64,000 nt of DNA from the NCBI RefSeq assembly GCF_005405425.1, contig NZ_BJEA01000016.1, positions 1 through 64,000 on the forward strand, written 5' to 3'. This DNA comes from Lactiplantibacillus modestisalitolerans. Lineage in GTDB: Bacteria > Bacillota > Bacilli > Lactobacillales > Lactobacillaceae. Shown piece after piece: positions 53,724-63,488 of this stretch. Below the pieces are notes generated by a model. The model was not told the origin of the DNA. It did not search any database and was given only the letters and a program-made list of their open reading frames with translations. The translations under genes were made by a program, and so were the position numbers. Within the stretch, counting starts at the first letter, position 1; each line of letters opens with the position of its first letter.

Positions 53724-53780
53724 TGTGATAACCACCTTTCCGTTCATTCATTAATTTCGCGAAAAAGGCGTGAACGCACG

Positions 53781-53808
53781 AAAAAAGAGTGGAATTTTTT
53801 TCCACTCC
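53781..53808 (-). terminator. Terminator of the sepM transcript, now separated by the MITE
   Basis: Minus strand stem GAGTGGAA/TTCCACTC followed by six T residues. It lies on the far side of MITE copy 2 from the sepM stop codon. With the element removed, it would follow the stop by only a few bases. Confidence 0.88.
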
Positions 53809-53817
53809 CAAAGTTAA

Positions 53818-54199
53818 GAGTCTATGATATTTGGTGTTGATTTGCTATGAAGGCTGCCAATTGAATTTTCAATCAATTCGTTGTGACTAGCAAAATAGCA
53901 AGCAAGATTATGTTAAATTTAGTAACCGTTCTGTAGGATCATCTTCATTAATTTAGACTTACTAAAATATCCCGTGAAACTCAGTAAAAAAGCCAGTCTA
54001 GCCAGTAGAGGGTGTAACCATGGCTCAACTGCGAAATTATTCTTGGCCGGAAGTGGGCTGCTTCCGGCTTAGAATAAGGCTTGAATTTAAGATTGCTCAG
54101 TAGTTTTTCTGAGTGAGCTCAAATCGATGCCCGCAGTGTTCCAGCCAACCGGTTACACCCGCTGCTGGCGGCAACCTCAACACCAACTGGTATAGAGCC
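53818..54199. mobile_element. MITE copy 2 (inverted relative to copy 1, 382 bp)
   Basis: Reverse complement of 28172-28552 with scattered substitutions. The flanks are perfect 8-bp duplications AAAGTTAA (53810-53817 and 54200-54207); the right duplication contains the stop codon of the sepM-like gene (54204-54206), so the element landed between that stop and its terminator. Ends: GAGTCTATGAT on the left and, on the other strand, GGCTCTATACC. The stem and two hairpins of copy 1 are kept, with changes mostly in loops or unpaired parts. It lies upstream of the comEA-holA operon. Confidence 0.88.
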
Positions 54200-54203
54200 A
54201 AAG

Positions 54204-55235
54204 TTAATGACTCAATAAATATTGACGGGCTTCCGCGAACGTCTTAACCGGTACGACCTTCATATTAGGGGCGTACTTTTGGGCGGTTCGCTTCGCAAGT
54301 TGATAGTTTGTCTGGTGCTGTTCTTCTAACGCTAAAACGGCCTTGGTCGGTTTAACGTACGGTGCGAAGAAAATCGTCGCCCCTGCGTTTTTAGCGGCAA
54401 TAATTTTTTTATCGATCCCACCAATTTCACCAACCGAGCCATCGGCCGCAATCGTTCCGGTTCCTGCAACCTTGCGTCCCCGACGTAGATTTTCACCGCT
54501 TAACTGCTGATAAATCTGTAAGCTAAACATCAAGCCAGCGGAGGGGCCGCCAATCTGACCCGGATCGACCTTAACCGGGATGTCCGTGTGAACCTTAACG
54601 TTATCGGTCAAGCCCACGCCGATTCCCGCGCGCTTCGTACTCAATTTAATTAACGGTGCTCGGGCCGTTTTAACGTGACCGTTATGGCGGTACGTCAACG
54701 TTACTTTGTGCCCGACACCCCGTTTTGCAATGTAGTTTTGGTAACCGCGGGCACTTTTAAAATGGTGTCCGTCAACTTTAGTAATCGTATCGCCCACTTT
54801 AACCTTTTGCTTAAAATGGGAATTCTTTTGAACCGTTAAAACGTAAATGCCACGATACGTTTTTTGATAAGTCTGGCCCGCTGCACGATAAGCCGTTGCA
54901 ATCGCTTCGTTAATCGCGCTCTGCATATAAAACGACTGGACCTTATCGTAGGTCGCGTCATCCTGGCCACCATTAACTTCAGCGGCACTGACAACCGAAT
55001 AATGTGGATTAAACTGGGCAAATAACCACGTTACCGGGGTGGCTTTCGCCAGGCCAACCGAGGTCAGCATAAACTTTCCCGCGCGTTTGTCCGGGTGACC
55101 TTGAACCGTAACCAAACTTTTTAAGTTGTTGGCATCGCCCGGACCCTCAACGTACGCCGGTAATGGGAACCAAAATAAGAGGATCACCACTAAAATAGCG
55201 ACTAACCAGCCCCAATAGCGGCGTAGTTTATTCAT
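54204..55235 (-). CDS. SepM/YlbL-like PDZ-Lon membrane protease
   Basis: A 343-residue membrane-anchored serine protease: one N-terminal span (about 8-24), a PDZ domain near 120-200 (VGDTITKVDGHHFKSARG), and a Lon-type proteolytic domain with the catalytic Ser in GGPSAGLMFSL (about 237-247) and Lys in KKIIAAKNAG (about 282). By homology it acts outside the membrane; streptococcal SepM trims competence peptide. Whether that holds here is unknown, though com genes are close. It overlaps coaD by 8 bp. Its last codons meet the MITE duplication. Confidence 0.9.
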   Translation of the reverse strand: MNKLRRYWGWLVAILVVILLFWFPLPAYVEGPGDANNLKSLVTVQGHPDKRAGKFMLTSVGLAKATPVTWLFAQFNPHYSVVSAAEVNGGQDDATYDKVQSFYMQSAINEAIATAYRAAGQTYQKTYRGIYVLTVQKNSHFKQKVKVGDTITKVDGHHFKSARGYQNYIAKRGVGHKVTLTYRHNGHVKTARAPLIKLSTKRAGIGVGLTDNVKVHTDIPVKVDPGQIGGPSAGLMFSLQIYQQLSGENLRRGRKVAGTGTIAADGSVGEIGGIDKKIIAAKNAGATIFFAPYVKPTKAVLALEEQHQTNYQLAKRTAQKYAPNMKVVPVKTFAEARQYLLSH

Positions 55236-55719
55236 TAGCGCGCTCCCTTAGCCGGGTCTGCAATAACTGGGCGACCGCGTCCGGGACGTACTTGGAAACG
55301 TCGGCTCCCATCTTGGCCACTTCCTTAATTAAGCTGGAAGAAAAGTAGGCGTACGGTGGCCGGGCAATTAAACAAATCGTTTCAATCTGATCATTCAACG
55401 ACTTATTCATCCACGCAATATCCCGCTCGTAACCAAAGTCCTGTTCGTTTCGTAACCCCCGGACCAGCACCGTCGCGTGCATTTTGGCCATAAAATCGAC
55501 CGTTAATCCGGTCGCTGCTTGCACTTCAACGTTGGGTAAATCCTGCACTTCGGCACTGATCATTGCGACCTTATCCGCCATTGAAAACAGTGGTTGCTTA
55601 CTCGTATTAACCATTACCGCAACAATCAACCGATCAACTAACCGGCTAGCGCGTTGAATCATATCCAGATGACCGCGCGTGACCGGATCAAAACTCCCCG
55701 GAAACACTGCTGTTATCAT
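55228..55719 (-). CDS. coaD: Phosphopantetheine adenylyltransferase
   Basis: Penultimate step of CoA synthesis: phosphopantetheine plus ATP to dephospho-CoA. The 163 residues have the nucleotidyltransferase motifs FPGSFDPVTRGHLD (T/H-x-G-H, about 7-20), VLVRGLRNEQDFGYE and YFSSSLIKEVA. Its ATG overlaps the rsmD stop (ATGA) and its end overlaps sepM, the usual rsmD-coaD-sepM operon. Confidence 0.97.
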   Translation of the reverse strand: MITAVFPGSFDPVTRGHLDMIQRASRLVDRLIVAVMVNTSKQPLFSMADKVAMISAEVQDLPNVEVQAATGLTVDFMAKMHATVLVRGLRNEQDFGYERDIAWMNKSLNDQIETICLIARPPYAYFSSSLIKEVAKMGADVSKYVPDAVAQLLQTRLRERANE

Positions 55720-56285
55720 TCGTTGCCCCCCACTTCTTGCTTTTGGTAAATTGTAATCACTGTAATACCGTAGTCTTGACGGCGAATTCGTTCAAAACCG
55801 GGTAATTCAGCCGGTAATTGGGCGTTGGTATCCGTTTCACAAACGATCCGGCAACCCGGGTTCAGCAGTTGTAAGTCCGCACACCGTTGAATGTCCTTCA
55901 CAATTTGTTGCTTTGCATAGGGCGGATCCAAAAAAACGAGGTCAAACGTTTGTCCTTGCGTGGCTAGGCGCTCTAAAACCCGTTGCGCGTCTCCCTTGAT
56001 AACGTCAAACCGATCCGCAGCTTTCGTTACAACGATGTTTTCTCGGATGGTCTTGATGGCCTGGTATTGCCGGTCAATCAAGACTGCCTGGTCAATTCCC
56101 CGGGAAACGGCTTCAATACTTAGACCGCCACTCCCCGCAAATAAATCTAACGAACGGCCGCCATCAAAGTACGGCCCAATAATATTAAAAACGGCTTCCT
56201 TAACTTTATCAGTCGTCGGCCGCGTTTGCATGCCGGGGACGGCTTTTAATCGCCGACCGCCAAATTCTCCTGCTACGATTCGCAT
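55716..56285 (-). CDS. rsmD: 16S rRNA (guanine966-N2)-methyltransferase
   Basis: SAM-dependent methyltransferase modifying G966 of 16S rRNA. The 189 residues show RIVAGEFGGRRL at the start, the TRPTTDKVKEAVFNII signature, LDLFAGSGGLSIEA (SAM site) and the catalytic DPPY in VFLDPPYAKQ (about 118-127). It follows ylbG by 17 bp. Confidence 0.96.
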   Translation of the reverse strand: MRIVAGEFGGRRLKAVPGMQTRPTTDKVKEAVFNIIGPYFDGGRSLDLFAGSGGLSIEAVSRGIDQAVLIDRQYQAIKTIRENIVVTKAADRFDVIKGDAQRVLERLATQGQTFDLVFLDPPYAKQQIVKDIQRCADLQLLNPGCRIVCETDTNAQLPAELPGFERIRRQDYGITVITIYQKQEVGGNE

Positions 56286-56302
56286 CTATTCTCTCACCAT
56301 CT

Positions 56303-56614
56303 TTAGTCTTCGTCATCTTGGGGGCGGTTATCCGCTTCAATGTCTGGTTGCGGTTTAAAGAACCCCTGGTCGACCCGCTCGCCAAAGTTCATGGCAATGT
56401 CGGGGCGGTAGGACGGTTCCACCTTACGGACAAACCCCATTTTCTTAATTTTAGTGGTCGCGGTTTGTACCTGATTTTCGTCAAGGTACAATACCACGTA
56501 ATGTTGCTTATGGGATTGATATTGAATAATCCCGTAGCGCTTTAACTGTCGCGCCTGCTTCATCGAGTGCAAGTAAACGATCAGCGCGCGCCGTGGTTTT
56601 ACTGTAAATGCCAA
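56303..56614 (-). CDS. ylbG: YlbG family (DUF2129) protein
   Basis: A 103-residue cytosolic protein of the DUF2129 family: RRALIVYLHSMKQARQLKRYG, VVLYLDENQ and the tail with acidic residues. Function not established; it almost always lies just before rsmD in Firmicutes, as here. The start is the TTG at 56614, with AAGGGG 10 bases upstream; an ATG five bases earlier is in another frame. Confidence 0.88.
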   Translation of the reverse strand: MAFTVKPRRALIVYLHSMKQARQLKRYGIIQYQSHKQHYVVLYLDENQVQTATTKIKKMGFVRKVEPSYRPDIAMNFGERVDQGFFKPQPDIEADNRPQDDED

Positions 56615-56698
56615 TGCATGGTCACCCCTTCCTACGAGTGTGGCTGTTTAAATGTTAGGCTAGATTAGCTCGTTCGTCAACCGCTTTCCCTAGCAAGT

Positions 56699-56740
56699 CA
56701 AAAAAATCGGATTATGGGGCGGCACCCCACAATCCGATTC
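56699..56740 (-). terminator. Terminator of pyc
   Basis: Minus strand stem AATCGGATT.GTGGGGTG/CCCCATAATCCGATT followed by seven T residues, about 70 bp after the pyc stop. Confidence 0.85.
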
Positions 56741-56809
56741 CGCTCAACCGCAACCATTAGTTACAATTAAGCTTGTCAGTTGGCACGGTAATGGAACCGT
56801 AACCAACCT

Positions 56810-59800
56810 TTATTTTGGTGTAATTTCAATTAACAGGTCATCCGTTTGAATGACGTCACCCGCACTGACGTACACGTGCGCGATGACCCCATCTTCCGGT
56901 GCTTGAATCGTGGTTTCCATCTTCATCGCTTCGGTGACGATCAGTGGCTGGCCCTTCTTAACTTCATCGCCCTTTTGAACGAGTAACTTAAGAACGGAAC
57001 CACTCATCGTTGCCCCAACTTCGTTTTCGTTCGTCGGTTCCGCCTTGCGGATGTTCGAAGCAGTTTGGTGAACGGCGTTATCCTTAACCGTGATTTCTTG
57101 GTTTTGACCGTTGATACTAAAGTACAACGTCCGAATCCCATCCACGTCTGGTTCACTGATTTGGTTAAGTTTAACGATCATGGTCTTACCCTTAGCAAGT
57201 TCAATGTTAACCGTTTCGCCCAACCGCATTCCTTGGAAGAAGGTTGGCGTATCAAGTAACGAAATGTGGCCGTAAGTTTTATGGCTCTGCATGTATTCCA
57301 AGAAGACCTTCGGGTACATGATGTAGCTGAGCACTTCCTGATGATTAGGTTCGTGTCCAATTAAATCCTGCAACTTAGTCTTAACGGCTTCAAAATCAAC
57401 CGGCTTAGCTAAACTCCCGGGACGAACCGTTAACGCCTTATGGTCCTTAAGAATAATCTTTTGGAGCTTCTTCGGGAAACCGCCTACCGGTTGACCAATG
57501 TTTCCGGCAAAGAAGTTAATGACGGAATCTGGGAAGTCATACTTCTCGCCGTGATCGTAAACGTCGTCGGGCGTTAAGTTGTTTTCCATCATGAAGAGCG
57601 CCATATCGCCAACTACTTTTGAACTAGGCGTCACTTTGATAATGTCGCCAAACATATCGTTAACGGTCGCATACATGTCCTTAACTTCTTCCCACCGGTC
57701 GCCGAGACCAACGGCTTTCGCTTGTTGTTGTAAGTTTGAATATTGACCACCCGGCATCTGGGTTTGATAAATATCAGTTTGTGGGCCGGTCATCCCGTTA
57801 GAAAAGTCTTGGTAGTACGGCCGAACCCCTTGCCAGTACCGGTTAATGGCTTCGACGTTATTAATATTGATAGCTGGTTGCCGATCGTTATGCGCTAAAG
57901 CGTAATATAGCGAACTCATCGATGGTTGACTCGTCGTCCCGGATAAGGCACTCGCCGCAACGTCCACGACGTCCACCCCGGCTTCGACCGCCCGGGCGTA
58001 GGTAAAGATTCCGTTCCCGGTCGTATCGTGCGTATGCAAGTGGACCGGAATATCGAGTGCGTCTTTCAGGGTTGAAATTAATTCATAAGCACCCTCAGGT
58101 TTCAGCACCCCGGCCATATCCTTAATCGCAATAATGTCCGCACCAGTCGATTGCAAATCAAGCGCTAACTGCCGGTAGTAGTTCAAGTCGTACTTCTGCC
58201 GGTTGGGATCCATAATATCGCCCGTATAACAAATCGTGGCTTCCGCAATTTTACCGGTTTCCTTAACGGCTTGAATACTCTTTTCCATTTGTGGAATCCA
58301 GTTTAAACTATCAAAGATCCGGAAAACATCGATTCCGCTTTTGGCTGCTTCCAAAATGAATTCGCGAATCACGTTATCTGGATAATTTTGATAGCCAACC
58401 GCGTTACTACCCCGGAATAGCATTTGAAACAGCGTCCGTGGCATTACTTTGCGCAGCTTACGTAGGCGGTCCCATGGATTTTCATTCAGAAAGCGGAACG
58501 CCACGTCAAAGGTAGCGCCGCCCCACATTTCATACGAAAATAGTTCCGGCATCGCTTTTTGTGACGCACCCGCAACGGCGAGCATATCCTTCGTCCGCAT
58601 CCGCGTCGCAAACAGACTCTGGTGAGCATCCCGCATCGTTGTATCGGTTAACAGGACTTTCTTTTGCGCCAGCAACCATTCTTGGAGGCCTTTGACTCCC
58701 TTGGTATCCAGAACGTCCTTCGCAGTAACGATGTTCTTAGGCAGGGGCTTAAAGTTATCCTGAAATTCAACGTCGGGATAATACTTTTTGGAGTGTTGAG
58801 CCACGTCCGCAAAGCCGTTAACCGTGGTATTCCCGATATATTTCAACATCTTAGCTTCCTGTTGCGTATCATCTGGGAATTTGAACAGGCTCGGCGTATT
58901 GTCGATAAAGCGCGTATTGGCTTCGCCAGCTTGGAAAGTTGGGTTATCAATCACGTTTAACATGAACGGAATATTGGTCTTAACCCCGCGAATGTCAAAT
59001 TCGACTAAGACCCGCCGCATTTTATGTACGGCGGCCTTAAAGTTACGGGCAACCACGCACGCCTTAACCAACAAGGAATCGTAATAAGGAGTTACAACCG
59101 CCCCCGAATAGGTATTCCCAGCATCGAGGCGCACGCCGTTCCCACCGGGCGAACGGTACGTTTCGATTCGACCAGTATCCGGCATGAAGTCGTTAGCGGG
59201 ATCTTCAGTCGTGACCCGGCACTGAATCGCCGCCCCCTTGTAAGTTAACGCATCCTGGTGCGGTAAGTGGAGATCTTCAAACAAATCCCCGCCCATCGCG
59301 ATTTTTAACTGGGCGTGCACAATATCAATTTCAGTGATCATTTCGGTAACGGTGTGTTCTACTTGAATCCGTGGGTTAACTTCCATGAAGTAGAACTGGT
59401 CGCCTTCAACCAAAAATTCAACCGTCGCCGCGTTCAAGTAATGCACACTCTTCATCAAATCAACGGCGGCGTTACAAATCCGTTGCCGTAATTCGATTGG
59501 GAGTGAAACCGCCGGGGCAAATTCAATGACCTTTTGGTTACGCCGTTGAACGGAACAATCCCGTTCATATAAGTGCATCACGTTACCGTGGGAGTCCCCT
59601 AAAATCTGGACTTCAATGTGCTTCGGGTGAGCGATGAATTTTTCTAAGTAAATTTCGTCGTCGCCAAAGGACTGTTTAGCTTCCGAACGAGCCCGGTCAA
59701 AGGCTTCCTGTAATTCGGAGGCTTCGCGAACAATTCGCATCCCGCGGCCGCCACCACCCATGGCCGCCTTGATCATAATTGGAAAACCGTATTTTTGTGT

Positions 59801-60241
59801 AAATTGTAAAGCTTCATTCAAACTGCTAACGGGATGAAGGGTACTTGGAATCGTTTGGACACCAGCATCCTGGGCAACCTGCTTAGCCGTGATTTTATCG
59901 CCAAACATGTCTAATTGCTCCGGTGTTGGTCCGATAAAGGTCATCCCTTCATCCGCAACGCGTCGCGCAAAGGTGGCGTTTTCGGCTAAAAACCCGTAGC
60001 CCGGATGAATCGCATCAACGTGATTTTCTTTTGCGATTCGGATAATATCCTCGATATCAAGGTAAGCTGCAATCGGCGCATCTCCCGCACCAACGAGGTA
60101 GGCCTCGTCAGCTTTAAAGCGGTGAACCGAAAACTCATCTTCTTTGGCGTAGATCGCAACAGTCTGCAAGCCCAATTCGTGACAGGCACGAATGACCCGG
60201 GTCGCAATTTCGCCACGGTTAGCAATTAATACTTTTTTCAC
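56810..60241 (-). CDS. pyc: Pyruvate carboxylase
   Basis: Biotin enzyme forming oxaloacetate from pyruvate, bicarbonate and ATP; in lactobacilli it feeds aspartate synthesis. The 1143 residues carry biotin carboxylase (1-450; KKVLIANRGEIATRVIRA, GGGGRGMR, FMEVNPRIQVEH), carboxyltransferase (about 530-800; TDTTMRDAHQSLFATRMRT, HLHTHDTTGNG), the PYC_OADA region and a C-terminal biotinyl domain with the biotin Lys in TEAMKMETT. The start is probably the GTG at 60241 (GAGGG upstream); a TTG one codon earlier is possible. It follows ftsW by about 27 bp. Confidence 0.97.
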   Translation of the reverse strand: MKKVLIANRGEIATRVIRACHELGLQTVAIYAKEDEFSVHRFKADEAYLVGAGDAPIAAYLDIEDIIRIAKENHVDAIHPGYGFLAENATFARRVADEGMTFIGPTPEQLDMFGDKITAKQVAQDAGVQTIPSTLHPVSSLNEALQFTQKYGFPIMIKAAMGGGGRGMRIVREASELQEAFDRARSEAKQSFGDDEIYLEKFIAHPKHIEVQILGDSHGNVMHLYERDCSVQRRNQKVIEFAPAVSLPIELRQRICNAAVDLMKSVHYLNAATVEFLVEGDQFYFMEVNPRIQVEHTVTEMITEIDIVHAQLKIAMGGDLFEDLHLPHQDALTYKGAAIQCRVTTEDPANDFMPDTGRIETYRSPGGNGVRLDAGNTYSGAVVTPYYDSLLVKACVVARNFKAAVHKMRRVLVEFDIRGVKTNIPFMLNVIDNPTFQAGEANTRFIDNTPSLFKFPDDTQQEAKMLKYIGNTTVNGFADVAQHSKKYYPDVEFQDNFKPLPKNIVTAKDVLDTKGVKGLQEWLLAQKKVLLTDTTMRDAHQSLFATRMRTKDMLAVAGASQKAMPELFSYEMWGGATFDVAFRFLNENPWDRLRKLRKVMPRTLFQMLFRGSNAVGYQNYPDNVIREFILEAAKSGIDVFRIFDSLNWIPQMEKSIQAVKETGKIAEATICYTGDIMDPNRQKYDLNYYRQLALDLQSTGADIIAIKDMAGVLKPEGAYELISTLKDALDIPVHLHTHDTTGNGIFTYARAVEAGVDVVDVAASALSGTTSQPSMSSLYYALAHNDRQPAININNVEAINRYWQGVRPYYQDFSNGMTGPQTDIYQTQMPGGQYSNLQQQAKAVGLGDRWEEVKDMYATVNDMFGDIIKVTPSSKVVGDMALFMMENNLTPDDVYDHGEKYDFPDSVINFFAGNIGQPVGGFPKKLQKIILKDHKALTVRPGSLAKPVDFEAVKTKLQDLIGHEPNHQEVLSYIMYPKVFLEYMQSHKTYGHISLLDTPTFFQGMRLGETVNIELAKGKTMIVKLNQISEPDVDGIRTLYFSINGQNQEITVKDNAVHQTASNIRKAEPTNENEVGATMSGSVLKLLVQKGDEVKKGQPLIVTEAMKMETTIQAPEDGVIAHVYVSAGDVIQTDDLLIEITPK

Positions 60242-60270
60242 CAAAATCCCTCATTTCCAAAAAAATCGAC

Positions 60271-61440
60271 CTAACCTGCTTGCAAAACGGCGTTCTGACG
60301 CTCCATCTTCTCAAGCGCACTAACGTTTAACACCAATCCGAGTGATAACGTCAAAACAACCATACTGGAACCCCCGTAACTAACAAACGGGAACGTCACC
60401 CCAGTAATTGGGATGATGCCAACAATTCCACCAACGTTAATAAATGCCTGGATAGTCATGTAGGCGGCTACCCCGTAACAAACTAATGAATTGAACGTAT
60501 TTCGTGACCGTACACCAATGTAGAGGGTCCGTAATACAATTAAAAGTAACAATCCCATAATAAAAATAACGCCAATTAGCCCGAGTTCTTCCGCAGTGAT
60601 TGACATAATAAAGTCGGTGTTGGGCTCGGGTAAGTACCCTCGCTTTTGAAGGCTATTCCCGATTCCAACGCCAGTCAAGCCACCGTTGGAAATGGCATAG
60701 TACGAATTTACGAGCTGCGTCCCGGCACCAGACGCGGTTTTAAACGGATCTAAAAAGCCTAAGAACCGACGTAACTGGTACGAATTATCAAATGCGGACT
60801 GCGGTAAACTGCTCACGTAAGGGATAACCACCAAATTGAATAGTACGACGACCGCAGCCGCCCCACCAATCCCAATTAAGTAAGAAATTCCACTGGCCGC
60901 AAGAATTACCGCAGCAATCGCGAGGTTGATGGTTGCGCCACCAAGGTCTGGTTGAACTAAAATCAACGCAATCATCGCCGTAATCATGACAAACTGCGGC
61001 GCTAACGCCGTAAACTGGGCGCGTCCAAAGCGATCTTCGCGTTGGGCAATGATGGCGGCTAAGTAAATAATCAAGTAGAATTTACAAAACTCAGCCGGCT
61101 GAATTGAAAAGGGGCCAAACGTCAGCCATCCGGCTGCCCCGTTAATTGACTTCCCAACGGCCCGTAGTCCTAGCAAAACGACTAGCATGGCAAATCCAAG
61201 AATTCCCAGTAGCTTCGTTCGCTTAAAATACGTAATTTTCAAATTCATACAAATCATCGTTACGAGTAGCCCAATGCCCACCCAAACAACTTGTTTCGTT
61301 AAGTAGCCGGTTGGCGTTAGTCCGTTTTCAGCGGCGACGTACGAACTTGCTGAATAAACCATGACAATCCCAATCGCAGATAGGATCAAGTACGGCACGA
61401 ATAGCGCGTAATCCAAATAATGCATCTTTTTCAAAATCAT
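60271..61440 (-). CDS. ftsW: FtsW/RodA/SpoVE family peptidoglycan polymerase, FtsW type
   Basis: Septal peptidoglycan glycosyltransferase (SEDS family) with about ten membrane spans. The 389 residues contain MVYSASSY, a signature region KRGYLPEPNTDFIMSITAEE (about 250-269) and GITGVTFPFVSYGGSS-type end, reported here as PITGVTFPFVSYGGSS (about 345-360). I chose the ATG at 61440 because an extended -10 at 61519-61527 lies inside the upstream open frame and AGGGTGGG precedes this ATG. FtsW rather than RodA is inferred from its place next to pyc in lactobacilli. Confidence 0.88.
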   Translation of the reverse strand: MILKKMHYLDYALFVPYLILSAIGIVMVYSASSYVAAENGLTPTGYLTKQVVWVGIGLLVTMICMNLKITYFKRTKLLGILGFAMLVVLLGLRAVGKSINGAAGWLTFGPFSIQPAEFCKFYLIIYLAAIIAQREDRFGRAQFTALAPQFVMITAMIALILVQPDLGGATINLAIAAVILAASGISYLIGIGGAAAVVVLFNLVVIPYVSSLPQSAFDNSYQLRRFLGFLDPFKTASGAGTQLVNSYYAISNGGLTGVGIGNSLQKRGYLPEPNTDFIMSITAEELGLIGVIFIMGLLLLIVLRTLYIGVRSRNTFNSLVCYGVAAYMTIQAFINVGGIVGIIPITGVTFPFVSYGGSSMVVLTLSLGLVLNVSALEKMERQNAVLQAG

Positions 61441-61518
61441 GTGCTTCAATCCCACCCTGTTAACTAACTTCATTTGGCACGATTTCGTCATAATAGTGCT
61501 TACAGTTCGCTTGCAACA

Positions 61519-61527
61519 ATTATAGCA
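61519..61527 (-). promoter_or_regulatory. Extended -10 promoter of ftsW
   Basis: Minus strand TGCTATAAT. It implies a start of transcription near 61512 and so excludes the more upstream in-frame codons of ftsW. Confidence 0.6.
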
Positions 61528-61587
61528 TAGTCCTTTTTCACGCGGCATGTGAAACTAGTCATTTACCAGATTTTTAGTGTTTTTTTC

Positions 61588-61629
61588 AAAAAAAACGTCC
61601 GCCAATATCCGCCAATAACTGGCGGACGC
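61588..61629 (-). terminator. Terminator of typA
   Basis: Minus strand stem CGTCCGCCA.../...TGGCGGACG followed by eight T residues. An internal GGCGGATATTGGCGG repeat allows a second register of the stem. Confidence 0.88.
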
Positions 61630-61649
61630 TTACAAACCGAATATTCGGC

Positions 61650-63488
61650 TTACTTATTCATTTTACGTTTCTTAGATTCCTTTTCACGTGCGTTCGTGTT
61701 TAACGTACGTTTACGTAAGCGAACGTGATCTGGCGTAATTTCACAATATTCATCACTGTTCAAGAATTCCAAGGATTCTTCAAGGGTCAAGTGCGTTGGC
61801 GTCTTAATTGTCGCCGTTAAGTCCTTGTTTGAAGAACGGACGTTAGTCATGTTCTTACCCTTGGTAATGTTAACCGAAATATCGTTTTCACGACTATTTT
61901 GACCAACAATCATCCCTTCATATACGTCGGTACCTGGGTCAACAAAAATCGTTCCCCGGTCTTCAATCCCCATCGTAGCGTAAGTCGTCGTCTTACCCTG
62001 GTTGATTGAAACTAAGGCACCGTTACGACGGCCAGGGTTCCAGTTCTTAATCACTGGCAAGTACTTCGAGAAGGTATGGTTCATGATTCCGTAACCACGC
62101 GTTAAGGACAAGAATTCAGTTGAGTAACCGATCAAGCCCCGTGAAGGTGCTAAGAACGTTAAGCGGGTTTGGTTGTTACCCGTGCTTTCCATGTTCTTCA
62201 TTTCAGCTTTCCGCTTCGATAAAGTATCGATAATCGCACCCGTATATTCGTCCGGCGTATCGATTTGAACGGATTCGAACGGTTCGCAACGTTCGCCATC
62301 GACGTCGCGGTAAATAACTTCTGGACGGGACGCTTGTAATTCGTAACCTTCACGTCGTAACGTTTCGATTAAGATTGACAAGTGCAATTCCCCACGGCCT
62401 GAAACAACCCATGAACCAGGTTCATCAGTGTCATCAACCCGTAACGAAACGTCGGTTTCCAATTCAGCCTTCAACCGCATTTCAAGTTGACGAGCCGTCA
62501 CGAACTTACCATCTTGACCCGCAAATGGGGATGAGTTCGTCCCAAAGGTCATTTGTAAGGTTGGTTCGTCGATCCGTAAGATTGGTAACGCTTCTGGTGT
62601 TGCTGAATCCGCAACGGTTTCACCAACGTTAATGTCTTCCATCCCAGAAACCGCAACTAAGTCCCCAGCGTGGGCTTCGTTGATTTCCAACCGTTGTAAC
62701 CCGAAGAACCCAAATAACTTCGTTACCCGGAAGTTCTTTTGGCTACCGTCTAACTTCATGACCGTAACGCTGTCACCAACTTTAATCGTTCCCCGGAAAA
62801 CCCGGCCGATTCCAACCCGACCAACGTAGTCGTTATAGTCTAACAAGGCTACTTGGAATTGGAGTGGTTCTTCTGAATTATCAATTGGTGCTGGAATAGT
62901 TTTAATAATCGTGTCAAAAATTGGCTTCATCGTGTGTTCCTGCTTAGCAGGATCTGATTCGTAGCTTGAAGTCCCGTTTAAAGCTGAAACGTAAACCACT
63001 GGGAAGTCTAATTGCGATTCATCAGCCCCTAATTCAATAAAGAGGTCTAAAACTTCGTCAACAACTTCTTCAGGACGGGCACCCGGGCGGTCAATTTTGT
63101 TGATGACGACGATTGGTGTTAAATGTTGTTCCAAAGCCTTCTTCAAAACGAAACGCGTCTGTGGCATCGTTCCTTCGAAAGCGTCGACAACTAATAACAC
63201 ACCGTCAACCATTCGCATGATCCGCTCAACTTCACCACCGAAGTCCGCGTGTCCTGGGGTATCCAAGATGTTAATTTGTTTGTCGCCGTACCGAACGGCC
63301 GTGTTCTTTGAAAGGATCGTGATACCGCGTTCCTTTTCAATGGCATTAGTGTCCATGGCCCGATCACCAATCGTTGTGTGCTCATCTAAGGTATCCGATT
63401 GTTTAAGCATTTCGTTAACCAACGTCGTTTTACCGTGGTCAACGTGGGCAATAATGGCAATGTTGCGGATATCATCTCTAAATTTCAA
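61650..63488 (-). CDS. typA: Ribosome-associated GTPase TypA/BipA
   Basis: Translational GTPase involved in ribosome assembly and stress growth. The 612 residues match BipA: G1 [11 protein letters not shown]2 KERGITI, G3 DTPGHADFGGE, G4 NKIDRPGA, then EF-G-like domains and the C-terminal BipA-specific domain (TFLAPSRGLIGYSTEF, RSSNKDLTATIKTPTH). The start is a TTG at 63488 with AAAGGA upstream. Transcribed alone, with its own terminator. Confidence 0.97.
   Translation of the reverse strand: MKFRDDIRNIAIIAHVDHGKTTLVNEMLKQSDTLDEHTTIGDRAMDTNAIEKERGITILSKNTAVRYGDKQINILDTPGHADFGGEVERIMRMVDGVLLVVDAFEGTMPQTRFVLKKALEQHLTPIVVINKIDRPGARPEEVVDEVLDLFIELGADESQLDFPVVYVSALNGTSSYESDPAKQEHTMKPIFDTIIKTIPAPIDNSEEPLQFQVALLDYNDYVGRVGIGRVFRGTIKVGDSVTVMKLDGSQKNFRVTKLFGFFGLQRLEINEAHAGDLVAVSGMEDINVGETVADSATPEALPILRIDEPTLQMTFGTNSSPFAGQDGKFVTARQLEMRLKAELETDVSLRVDDTDEPGSWVVSGRGELHLSILIETLRREGYELQASRPEVIYRDVDGERCEPFESVQIDTPDEYTGAIIDTLSKRKAEMKNMESTGNNQTRLTFLAPSRGLIGYSTEFLSLTRGYGIMNHTFSKYLPVIKNWNPGRRNGALVSINQGKTTTYATMGIEDRGTIFVDPGTDVYEGMIVGQNSRENDISVNITKGKNMTNVRSSNKDLTATIKTPTHLTLEESLEFLNSDEYCEITPDHVRLRKRTLNTNAREKESKKRKMNK

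Noticed and set aside
61441-61548. A 36-codon N-terminal extension of FtsW.
   Set aside because: Its first part is upstream of the extended -10 promoter and has no ribosome site.
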